From positions 744,001-808,000 of the forward strand of contig NVQB01000001.1 in assembly GCA_002319075.1 (NCBI GenBank): 64,000 nucleotides of DNA, in the 5' to 3' direction. The notes below the pieces were generated by a model. The model was given only the letters and a program-made list of their open reading frames with translations, did no database searches and was not told where the DNA came from. Shown here piece by piece: positions 42,541 to 51,295 of the stretch (position 1 is its first letter; each line of letters begins with the position of its first letter). A program made the translations under genes and the position numbers. The DNA comes from Sphingobacteriaceae bacterium. Lineage in GTDB: Bacteria > Bacteroidota > Bacteroidia > B-17B0 > Aurantibacillaceae.

Positions 42541-45474
42541 TTATTTAGAGATAATCACTTTTTGATTTACTTGTACATTATCTTTTTGGCCGCTTAAGAA
42601 ATAGATTCCTTTAGCCAGATCATTTACATAAACCTTGTTATTATTTGCTCCCGATAATTCGATCACACGAATTAATTGTCCAAGGTCATTTACTAAAGTC
42701 AATTTTAAATTCACGCCTGATTCAATTACAAACTCACCGTTGTTTGGATTTGGATAGACATTCAGTCCTAAATTTGCACCATTTTGTTCTGCGATTCCTG
42801 AACAGCCAGATACTTTAACCTGAATGGTTCCCGTATTGGTACATCCATTCGAATCTGTACCAGTTACGGTATAGTTGGTGGTGCTATTCGGCGATACACT
42901 AATTGTTTGCGTATTAAAACCTGTACTCCACAAATAACTATCTCCACCATTAGCGGTAAGCACCATAGTTTCTTTCACACAAATTTGTGTTCTTGACGCC
43001 GTGGCTGTAATGGTTGGATTAAAAAACAGATTCACGTCTATCGTTTTTGTACCTGGACAAAGAGAGGCAGATCCCGAAGTGGTTAAACCCGTAAGTGTAA
43101 AAACTGTAGCACCTGCAATGGTTGAACTAAATGCCGACTGCGTACCCGACGGAGAACCGCCAGGAACTGTGTACCATTTATAGTTAAGAGCTCCTGTGCC
43201 ACCGCCTGCCTGCAGGACAATTGTGCCACCCACGCAAGTACTTGTATTTCCTGTAACTGTTAAAGTTGGAATAAACACCCCAATAGCAACTGTTTTGTCA
43301 GCATGACACATGGTATTTGTAAAAGTACCGGTAACCGTAAAAATAACCGGACCCGTTACACTACTAATAGGATTTACAATAGTAGATTGCGTTGTTGCAC
43401 CGTTGCTCCATGAGTAAGTGTTGGCACCGGTTGAATTAACCGACACACTACCACCGCTGCATACCAGTGTTTTATTGGGCACTGCTGTTAGCGTTGGATT
43501 ACCAAATACCTGAACAAATTGCACAGTGGAAGTACTGCAACCAAAAGAATTATCTCCTGTGATATTAAAAGCGGTACTAGCTGTAAGCGTTTCTGTAATA
43601 GGAAATGCAGAGTAAGTATTAGAATTGGCAGAAGATGTAACTGTATAGCTTAACCCCCCTGTAGCATTGATAATTGCCGTGGAGCCAGCACAAAGTGTAG
43701 CAGGACTGGATGTTGTAATAATGGTTGGATTCGGATCAGCCTGAACAAATACAGTAGTTGTATTTACACAAGTACCATCATGAGCTGCTACAGTATAAAT
43801 TGTAGATACTGGTGGGAATGCAAGTGGACTAGCACCTGTAAAAGTAAAGGAAGGAACTGTTGGAGGCACTCCGGGTGAAGTCCATGTGTAAGTCTGGCCA
43901 CCCGCCACCGTTAGCGTTGTAGGCTTCCCCGCACACACCAGTGTAGGAGCTGCAATGGCGAATACTGTTGGTAAACCATTTGTAATAATAGTTGCAACCT
44001 GCGTTGTTGTACACACCGAATTTGCCCTAACAATGGTATAGGTTGAAATACCAGGAACAGCAGGTGTTACAACATAGGAGTTGGTAGTTGCTGTTTGCGC
44101 TCCACCCGACCAGTTGTAGCTTGCTGCGCCCGACGCTGTTAGTGTACTGGACTTTCCAAGACAAATAAGTGAGGGAGAGATAACTGAAGTTACGCTCGGA
44201 GTGGTAATAACCGTTACGGGAACTGTGGCCGAAGCAGTACAACTTAAAGCGCTGGCAGTAACCACCGTAAAGTTTGCAGAAGTGGATGGCGCATAAGCGG
44301 CACCATTCACTATTCCAGGCCCTCCAAACCATGTGTAAGAAGTGCCGGTGCCTATCCCTGTTAAAGAAACCGTACTGCCAGAACATAAAGAAGATGTGCT
44401 TGCCACTGCGGTAACGGTTGGAAGCGGGTGAAGCGAAATGGAAGTAATGGCGGATGTACTGCCACAAGCATTAATTCCTGAAACGGTATAAGTTGCACTG
44501 GTTGTAGGTACGAAGGCTACTCCGTTAATTAAATTTGCTCCACTACTGCTGGATAAACTATAAGTGGTCGCACCAGTTCCTGTAAGAGTTACTGAAGCAT
44601 TCGGACAAACTCCGCCAGTTGCCGAAGAGGTGTTAGCCACAGACAAAGAGGGCACAGTGCCGTTTACCTGAACATTTATTGCTGAAGACGATACACAATT
44701 AGCAGAGCTTGTAGCGGTTACCGAATAACCGGTATTAGCAGTTGGAGCAACCACTATAGAAGAAGTTGTAGCACCAGTGCTCCATGAAAAATTGCTCACG
44801 GCATTCGTAGTAAGCGTTAAATTATTTCCCGCGCAGATAAAAGGAGATACGGTGCTATTATTTACACTGTTTGTTAAATTGATCGAGCAGTTGGAAGTGA
44901 CAATAATGTCATCCACATAAACACCATCATACGCATTGTCAATACCATCGACAGAATTAAAATTAAACCTGAGCATTATGGTTTGGTTGCTATAGGTGTT
45001 TAATGCATAAGTAACGGGCGTCCACGTTGCATTATTTGCAATTAGCGTGTTGGTTGTTGCATTTGAAACCAGGGATGTAAAACTAGTACCTCCATTTGTA
45101 GAAATTTGAAGGGAAAGAATATCATAGCTACAATTGGTCGAGCTTCCTGTGCATTCATTTTGTAGATAATAATTGAAGGTCAAAACAGCTCCTGAAGGAC
45201 CAATAGTCATTGTAGGAGTGTTTAAATTACCGCTAACGGTTCCACTGCTTCCAAACTGGCAGCCGCTACCAACAAAGATGGCATGCCCCGAAACACTGTG
45301 CCCAGTAACAGTACTTTGTGCGCAGGAACTGGACCATACCCAATTTGCATTCGAAGAATTTGTAGCGACGCATTGGTTGAGACTGGTAGAAAAAGTCTCT
45401 GAAAATAGTATCTGAGCCTTAAATGAGTAATTCATACAAAGCATCAAAGCGAATAGAAAAGTAATTTTTTTCAT
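42541..45474 (-). CDS. T9SS-exported adhesin-like protein, nine Ig-like repeats, MAM-like head
   Basis: 977 residues. Signal peptide at 1-20 (FLFALMLCMNYSFKAQ). The head (about 21-198) contains LFSETFSTSLNQC, LNTPTMTIGPSGAVLTFNYYLQ, SYDILSLQISTNGGTSF and IDNAYDGVYVDDIIVTSNC, a MAM/carbohydrate-binding-type jelly-roll pattern. Nine Ig-like repeats follow (starts near ICAGNN, VCPNAS, LCSGST, LICLGKS, LVCAGKP, LCAGST, LVCSGGS, TCVGGT, ICVKET). The C-terminus is a type-A sorting domain (VYPNPNNGEFVIES...GIYFLSG...QKVIISK). The repeats match those of the next gene one for one. Surface localisation is firm; the ligand is not known. Confidence 0.85.
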   Translation of the reverse strand: MKKITFLFALMLCMNYSFKAQILFSETFSTSLNQCVATNSSNANWVWSSSCAQSTVTGHSVSGHAIFVGSGCQFGSSGTVSGNLNTPTMTIGPSGAVLTFNYYLQNECTGSSTNCSYDILSLQISTNGGTSFTSLVSNATTNTLIANNATWTPVTYALNTYSNQTIMLRFNFNSVDGIDNAYDGVYVDDIIVTSNCSINLTNSVNNSTVSPFICAGNNLTLTTNAVSNFSWSTGATTSSIVVAPTANTGYSVTATSSANCVSSSAINVQVNGTVPSLSVANTSSATGGVCPNASVTLTGTGATTYSLSSSSGANLINGVAFVPTTSATYTVSGINACGSTSAITSISLHPLPTVTAVASTSSLCSGSTVSLTGIGTGTSYTWFGGPGIVNGAAYAPSTSANFTVVTASALSCTASATVPVTVITTPSVTSVISPSLICLGKSSTLTASGAASYNWSGGAQTATTNSYVVTPAVPGISTYTIVRANSVCTTTQVATIITNGLPTVFAIAAPTLVCAGKPTTLTVAGGQTYTWTSPGVPPTVPSFTFTGASPLAFPPVSTIYTVAAHDGTCVNTTTVFVQADPNPTIITTSSPATLCAGSTAIINATGGLSYTVTSSANSNTYSAFPITETLTASTAFNITGDNSFGCSTSTVQFVQVFGNPTLTAVPNKTLVCSGGSVSVNSTGANTYSWSNGATTQSTIVNPISSVTGPVIFTVTGTFTNTMCHADKTVAIGVFIPTLTVTGNTSTCVGGTIVLQAGGGTGALNYKWYTVPGGSPSGTQSAFSSTIAGATVFTLTGLTTSGSASLCPGTKTIDVNLFFNPTITATASRTQICVKETMVLTANGGDSYLWSTGFNTQTISVSPNSTTNYTVTGTDSNGCTNTGTIQVKVSGCSGIAEQNGANLGLNVYPNPNNGEFVIESGVNLKLTLVNDLGQLIRVIELSGANNNKVYVNDLAKGIYFLSGQKDNVQVNQKVIISK

Positions 45475-45633
45475 GTAAGTAGGTAATAGGTTTTAAATTA
45501 GTGATTTGTGTGCCTCACTAATATAGGAAAAATTTTAGTAATTATTAACTAAAACCTTCTTAAATATTAACTTTTAACAACCTTGAAAATTCTCAGAACT
45601 TGTTCTATTAATTAGTACTCTACCCTTTTACAT

Positions 45634-48600
45634 TTATTCAGCAACGACTATTTTACCTGTGTAAAAGGTATTAGTGTTATTCAGCCCTCTTAAAACATAG
45701 AGACCTTTGTCGAGAACATCTAAAGAAACCCTGTAATTATTTTCTGCAGATAACTCTATAACTCTTATTACCTGTCCTAATTCATTCAATAAGTCCAATT
45801 TCAAGTCTGAGTCTGATTGAATGGTAAACTGCCCATTGTTTGGATTTGGATAAACCTTCAATCCCAAGTTAGAAGCAGTTAAGTCTGCCACTCCTGTGCA
45901 GGAAGATACTTTTATCTGAATTGTTGCTGTACCAATACACCCGTTAGTATCCGTTCCCGTAACAGTATAATTAGTGGTGCCAGATGGGGAGACGTTGATA
46001 GTGGGTGTGTTAAAGCCTGTATTCCAAACATAAGTATCGCCACCAACTCCATGAAGTATGACTGATTCTTTAGCACAGATTTGGGTTCTTTGCGCAGTGG
46101 CCGTAATAACTGGATTCAGGTACAGATTTACATTTATCGTTTTTGTCGCCGGACAAAGACTTGCTGTTGAAGATGTGGTTAGAATGCTGATGGTGTAAAC
46201 CGCAGGGGCGGTAATAGGGATGATCAACTGTGAAACTGTGCTAGTTGGGGCGCCGCCGGGAACAGTATACCAGGTATATTTATTCTGACTTGCTCCACTT
46301 GCAATCAAATTAATATCTCCACCATTACAAGCACTTGTATTTCCACTAACAGTAATTGTTGGAATAAATACACTTACGGCAACCGTCTTTTCTGTATAAC
46401 AAAGAGTATTTGTAAAAGTACCCGTCACCGTAAAAATAACAGGACCACTGATAGCATTAACAGGATTCACAACGGCGCTGGAAGTAGCAGCGCCACTGCT
46501 CCATAAATATGTATTTGCCCCTGAAGCATTTATTTGAACACTACCACCACTGCAAACAAGCGTTTTAAGCGGCACAGCCGTCAGAGTTGGATTACCATAA
46601 ACCTGCACAATTTGACTGGTTGAAGTTATACATCCGAAAGAATTATTACCACTAATAAGATAAGCGGAAGTGGTTGTAAGTGTTTCTATAACCGGGAAGA
46701 CAGCAAAGGTAGCTGAAGTGGCAGAGGAAGTAATTGTATAACTGATACCCCCATTTGCATTAATCGTAGTTGTGGAGCCACTGCAAAGTGTAGCTGGAGC
46801 TGCGCTGGTAATGATCGTTGGATTCGGATCTGCATGAACAAAAACCGTAGTTGCAGCCACACAGGTTCCGTCATTAGCCGCTACTGTGTAGGTAGTTGGT
46901 ATAGGAGGAAAAGCAAGCGGACTGGCGCCCGAGAATGTAAATGACGCTACTGTTGGAGGAGCGCCCGGAGAAGTCCACACATAGGTTTGTCCACCAGCAA
47001 CAGTTAAGGTTGCCGGCTTTCCTGCACAAACCTGTGTGGGATTTGCAATAGCGAATACTACAGGCAATGAGTTGGTTGTAATGCTTATTATTTTAGTGTC
47101 TAGGCAATTCGCATTTGACTTTGTCACGGTGTAGCTGGTAATGCCTGTGTTTGCGGGTGTTGAAAGCATGGTGGGTGTAAAAACGGTTTGCGTTGCACTT
47201 GTCCAAGTGTAGTTACTAGCCCCTGTTGCTGTTAATGTGAAAGAATTTCCAATGCAATTTATAAGTGAACTTGAGGTTGGCGCAAGTGTTGGCGTGGTTA
47301 CCACCGATACAACCACTGCTGCTGAAGCCGTGCAATTTAAAGCGCTTGTGCCCCTTACAACATAGGTACTCGTTAGAGCCGGCGAAAAACTTGTGCCGCT
47401 GGTAAAACCACCTGTCCACGTGTACGTAGAGGCATTACTGCCTGTTGTAGTCAATGTGAGTGCTGCGCCGGAGCAAAGTGATGGGGTACTTGCAACGGCA
47501 ATAACTATAGGTAAAGGAAAAACAGAAACTGAAGATACGGCAGTACTTGTTCCACAGGCATTCGCGCCAGTAACAGTGTAGTCTGTTGTAGTAGACGGTG
47601 CAAACGCTACACCGTTGGTAACGGTGCTCGCTCCCCCAGTCCAGCTATAGGTAGTGGCACCGCTTGCAGTAAGCATCACGGTTTTGGTAGGACAAATGCC
47701 TCCGGAAGGCGCAGTTGAAGTAACAGTAAGCGTGGGTACCGTACTAAATACATTTACAGTAACCATAGCATTGTAAGTGCAGCTTTGTGAGTTCACTGCC
47801 TGCACGGTAAATTCAGTTGTAACACCTGGTGTTACAGAAACTACTGTAGTTGTTGCACCTGCAAAATTTCCTGCAGGAAGCCAGGTGTAATTAGACACAC
47901 CGCCAGCAGTAAGTGTGGCAGATCCACCCGAAGTGCAAAGATTGGCGGGACTCACACTGGCGGTTAAAGGAACCTGAACTCCTGAAACCGCAAGAATTCC
48001 TATTTTTTCGCTGCTGCCACCTGTATTTTTAAAAATAAGCCGTTTAATTTGTTTGCCCTGGTTGGCGCAAAGTATTGGAAAGTCCGTCGCAAAAAAACGG
48101 GGATTACCATTTCCACCTTCATTGGCAGGTGTATCATTCGATCTGTTTAACCTGTCAAATCCGTTTACAAAAGCTGTAGCACCAGTATATAACCAGTCGT
48201 ACACTGTCACACTCGAAAAAGTCTGCGTGCTATTATCTGTAAACCTTACAGTAACACTCATAGTGGTGGGACTAAAAGCATCGGTAGCGAAATTCAGAAT
48301 GCTTACGCTTTGACAGGCTACGGGACTTATAAAAGTAAGCGAATCCTGCGCGGCATGCGGAACAAAAAGTAAATTGGAACCAGTATAATTTTGTAATTGA
48401 AAAGTTTTAGTGGAGGACGATAAAGTGCCATTATTTGGTAAACCATAGGAAGAACTAACCAGGGCAGCATACGCGGCGCTATACATCACATTTACGCCAT
48501 CAAGAGTGGCACCGGTGGTTAATACAGCGGTTGTATTCTCTGCAATCGCGTCAAGAGTGTAACCACTTGTAGCAATTGGTGAATAAGCTTGTGCCTGACT

Positions 48601-48651
48601 TTTAAGACAGATAAACACTACAAAAACGAGAAAAGTAATTTTTTGAATCAT
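45634..48651 (-). CDS. T9SS-exported adhesin-like protein, nine Ig-like repeats, distinct head
   Basis: 1005 residues, tandem paralogue of the preceding minus-strand neighbour. Signal peptide at 1-21 (FLVFVVFICLKSQAQ). The head (about 22-232) differs from its neighbour: YSPIATSGYTLDAIAENTTA, FVPHAAQDSLTFISP, TVRFTDNSTQTFSS, IKRLIFKNTGGSSEKIGILAVSG. It resembles a beta-sandwich with a possible galactose-binding-like fold. The nine-repeat stalk is nearly the same as in the 42.5-45.5 kb protein; for example repeats 5-6 share GKPxTLTVAGGQTYxWTSPG and DPNPTIIT. It ends with a type-A sorting domain (VYPNPNNGQFTIQS...GLYVLRG). Confidence 0.85.
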   Translation of the reverse strand: MIQKITFLVFVVFICLKSQAQAYSPIATSGYTLDAIAENTTAVLTTGATLDGVNVMYSAAYAALVSSSYGLPNNGTLSSSTKTFQLQNYTGSNLLFVPHAAQDSLTFISPVACQSVSILNFATDAFSPTTMSVTVRFTDNSTQTFSSVTVYDWLYTGATAFVNGFDRLNRSNDTPANEGGNGNPRFFATDFPILCANQGKQIKRLIFKNTGGSSEKIGILAVSGVQVPLTASVSPANLCTSGGSATLTAGGVSNYTWLPAGNFAGATTTVVSVTPGVTTEFTVQAVNSQSCTYNAMVTVNVFSTVPTLTVTSTAPSGGICPTKTVMLTASGATTYSWTGGASTVTNGVAFAPSTTTDYTVTGANACGTSTAVSSVSVFPLPIVIAVASTPSLCSGAALTLTTTGSNASTYTWTGGFTSGTSFSPALTSTYVVRGTSALNCTASAAVVVSVVTTPTLAPTSSSLINCIGNSFTLTATGASNYTWTSATQTVFTPTMLSTPANTGITSYTVTKSNANCLDTKIISITTNSLPVVFAIANPTQVCAGKPATLTVAGGQTYVWTSPGAPPTVASFTFSGASPLAFPPIPTTYTVAANDGTCVAATTVFVHADPNPTIITSAAPATLCSGSTTTINANGGISYTITSSATSATFAVFPVIETLTTTSAYLISGNNSFGCITSTSQIVQVYGNPTLTAVPLKTLVCSGGSVQINASGANTYLWSSGAATSSAVVNPVNAISGPVIFTVTGTFTNTLCYTEKTVAVSVFIPTITVSGNTSACNGGDINLIASGASQNKYTWYTVPGGAPTSTVSQLIIPITAPAVYTISILTTSSTASLCPATKTINVNLYLNPVITATAQRTQICAKESVILHGVGGDTYVWNTGFNTPTINVSPSGTTNYTVTGTDTNGCIGTATIQIKVSSCTGVADLTASNLGLKVYPNPNNGQFTIQSDSDLKLDLLNELGQVIRVIELSAENNYRVSLDVLDKGLYVLRGLNNTNTFYTGKIVVAE

Positions 48652-48831
48652 GGGTTAATTATATGACTTGAATTTACACAAACTATTGCTTCCTAAAATA
48701 CAAGCTCTCTGATTTCTAAATTATTTAGCTAGAAAAGATTAGGCTACGATTAAGTACTTAAATAATGTTTGTCTGAAAATTTTCAAGTTTAAAAAATTTC
48801 TCTCCGAAACAAATTTTTGTAACATTGTGTT

Positions 48832-50070
48832 ATGGAAAAAACCCAAAAACCTATCCTCTTTATCTTCCTCACTATTTTGATCGATTGTATTGGTATCGGC
48901 ATCATCATCCCTACTCTACCCGCCTTAATACAAAGTTTGAGTGGGGCTGACATCAGCACTGCCGCGAGTTATGGGGGATGGTTAAATTTTTCTTACGCCA
49001 TCATGTCTTTTATTTTTTCGCCGGTACTAGGTGGCCTTAGCGACCGATATGGCAGAAGACCCATTTTATTACTTTCGCTTCTGGGATTAGGACTCGACTA
49101 TGTATTTCTTGCTTTTGCACCGACTATTTTTTGGTTGTTTATAGGAAGAATTATTGCAGGAGTTTGTGGGGCAAGTTTCACAACAGCGTCAGCTTATATT
49201 GCAGATGTAAGTACAAATGAAAATCGCGCTAAAAATTTTGGAATGATCGGCGCTGCTTTCGGATTGGGTTTTATCATTGGGCCGCTACTGGGTTCTTTAT
49301 TTGGAAGCATCGATACCCGTGCTCCATTCATAGCCGCTGCAGGCTTCTCGCTGTTAAATTTTTTATTTGGCTATTTTATTTTACCTGAATCTCTCGACAA
49401 GGACCACCGCCGTGCCTTTAGCTGGAAACGCGCCAATCCATTCGAATCTTTGTACAGACTTACAAAACATAAAGTCATTTTTAACCTCATTATCATTTTG
49501 TTTCTGGTAAACATTGCAGGTCAAGCTATGCCGAGCATATGGACCTTCTTTTGCATTGAACGTTTTAACTGGAACGAAAAAATGATTGGTCTTTCCCTCG
49601 CATTTGTTGGCGTAACAGTATCCATCGTGCAAGGCGGACTTATTGGAGTGGCTACAAAAACCTTAGGTGTTAAGCGAAGTATTTTTGTCGGACTAGGATT
49701 TATTATGCTGGGCTTTTTTCTTTTTTCTATCGCAAATCAAAGCTGGATGATGTTTGCCTTTATGATCCCTTATGCGTTGGGCGGAATTGCCACGCCTAAC
49801 ATTCAAAGTATTTTAAGTGCCAGGGTGCCTGCTAATGAGCAGGGTGAGCTACAGGGAGGCATTACAAGTCTTATAAGCCTTACGTCCATTATTGGCCCCC
49901 TGGTTATGAGTATGTCTTTTACTTATTTCACCAGAAAAAATGGACCTGTATATTTTCCGGGAATTTCCTTCTTCATCGGGGGAGTACTTTCTTTAATTAG
50001 TCTCATTTTAAGTTATAACACATTAAAAAAAATGATCCTCCCAAATCATGAACAATCCAAACCCCACTAA
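48832..50070 (+). CDS. MFS transporter, Tet-like drug:H+ antiporter type
   Basis: 412 residues, twelve predicted membrane helices. Motif A GGLSDRYGRRP lies between helices 2 and 3, and motif C-like GFIIGPLLGSLFG in helix 5, as in the DHA1/TetA group. The N-terminus ILFIFLTILIDCIGIGIIIPTLP is typical of TCR/Tet exporters. Such proteins efflux tetracycline-like or other compounds, but many are uncharacterised and a resistance role cannot be concluded. It overlaps the next gene by 23 bp, so the two are in an operon. Confidence 0.9.
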   Translation: MEKTQKPILFIFLTILIDCIGIGIIIPTLPALIQSLSGADISTAASYGGWLNFSYAIMSFIFSPVLGGLSDRYGRRPILLLSLLGLGLDYVFLAFAPTIFWLFIGRIIAGVCGASFTTASAYIADVSTNENRAKNFGMIGAAFGLGFIIGPLLGSLFGSIDTRAPFIAAAGFSLLNFLFGYFILPESLDKDHRRAFSWKRANPFESLYRLTKHKVIFNLIIILFLVNIAGQAMPSIWTFFCIERFNWNEKMIGLSLAFVGVTVSIVQGGLIGVATKTLGVKRSIFVGLGFIMLGFFLFSIANQSWMMFAFMIPYALGGIATPNIQSILSARVPANEQGELQGGITSLISLTSIIGPLVMSMSFTYFTRKNGPVYFPGISFFIGGVLSLISLILSYNTLKKMILPNHEQSKPH

Positions 50071-51295
50071 GAAATACATTTACATTTGCCTCCTGTTATT
50101 TTCGCTGTTCTGGTTTGTTTTTCCCAGAACCGGACACCCTTATGATAACTGGTGCTGGAGCGAATGGGCCCGACATAGCTACACGATGGGTTTGGGTAAT
50201 GTGTATAATTATTTTACGGATTATGTTCCCCTCTACCATTATATTTTAAAATTTTACCTGTTATTCCAGGGCAGTGAAGAAGAGATCGCTAAGAATATTT
50301 ATTACCTGAAAATGATCACGCTTGTTTTTCATTTCATAACAGGGTATTTTGTTTTTAAATTAATACGTAATGAAAAAGAAAATGATGACACCACCCTTAT
50401 TAATGTTTTATTTTACCTGCTGAACATAGGAGTGCTCTATAACGCGGTGGTATGGGGGCAGGTAGATATCATCCTGGGATGTTTGGTATTTATAAGTTGT
50501 TATTATGCTTTTAAACACAAAATTTTCCGTTCTCTTTTATTTCTTTTACTAGCACTCAATTTTAAATTGCACGCCATCATCTTTGTTCCTGTAATAGGAT
50601 TATTTATACTTCCGGATCTTGTTGCCACTTTTTCCTTAAAAAAAACTATCGGATGGATTGCGTCACTCGCCATCGTTCAATACCTGATTGTTCTTCCCTT
50701 TATCAATGCAGGAACAATGGAAAATCTCATTAGAGTAGTAACAGGGTCCGTTGACAAGTTTCCGGTTTTGTCTGCTAATGCCTTTAACCTTTGGCATTTT
50801 TTCTTTAACGGTGATCTCACAAAAATGTATGATACTGCAACGGCGTTTGGCTTAAGTTACAAAAGCTGGGGGCTCATGTTTTTCTGCGCCACGTCTGCCC
50901 TGGCCCTCTTTCCGCAGTTTAAGGTTTTATATCTTTCATTTAAAACAAGAATGCCCGTGTATTTGAGTCTTGAAAAGATCCTCCTCATTTGTTCGCTTAT
51001 TCCAATGCTCTTTTTCTATTTCAACACCCAAATGCACGAAAGGTATGCACATCCCGCTTTTGCATTTTTGTTAACCTACTGCATTCTGCAAAAAAAACCT
51101 GTACTCGCTTTCGTTGCGAGCTCTGCTTATTTATTAAACCTGGAAGCTGTCCTGAAATTTTTACAACTTCCAAAATACTCCACACTTATCTTTGACCCGG
51201 ATTTTATTTCCTGTCTTTGGCTTATTACCATTATCGTATGCTATTTTCAACTGTACGATCTACGGTTTAGAAAAAAAGTTTTGGCGACCGGCTAA
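50048..51295 (+). CDS. Multispanning GT-C-like membrane glycosyltransferase
   Basis: 415 residues with about ten hydrophobic helices. The first loop has HPYDNWCWSEWARHSYTMGLGNVYNYFTDYVPLYHYIL, with acidic/aromatic residues of the kind seen in GT-C (GT87/PMT-type) enzymes. VVWGQVDIILG and LNFKLHAIIFVPVIG follow, both common in bacterial polyprenyl-linked-sugar mannosyltransferases. The FYFNTQMHERYAHPAF motif is also typical. A role in surface glycan or glycoprotein synthesis is likely. It is translationally coupled to the MFS gene (23 bp overlap). The stop overlaps that of the convergent T9SS gene by 4 bp. Confidence 0.75.
   Translation: MNNPNPTKKYIYICLLLFSLFWFVFPRTGHPYDNWCWSEWARHSYTMGLGNVYNYFTDYVPLYHYILKFYLLFQGSEEEIAKNIYYLKMITLVFHFITGYFVFKLIRNEKENDDTTLINVLFYLLNIGVLYNAVVWGQVDIILGCLVFISCYYAFKHKIFRSLLFLLLALNFKLHAIIFVPVIGLFILPDLVATFSLKKTIGWIASLAIVQYLIVLPFINAGTMENLIRVVTGSVDKFPVLSANAFNLWHFFFNGDLTKMYDTATAFGLSYKSWGLMFFCATSALALFPQFKVLYLSFKTRMPVYLSLEKILLICSLIPMLFFYFNTQMHERYAHPAFAFLLTYCILQKKPVLAFVASSAYLLNLEAVLKFLQLPKYSTLIFDPDFISCLWLITIIVCYFQLYDLRFRKKVLATG

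Noticed and set aside
48832-50070. Calling the MFS transporter a tetracycline-resistance gene
   Set aside because: Motifs A and C fit the Tet-like group, but no residue evidence for tetracycline specificity can be seen.
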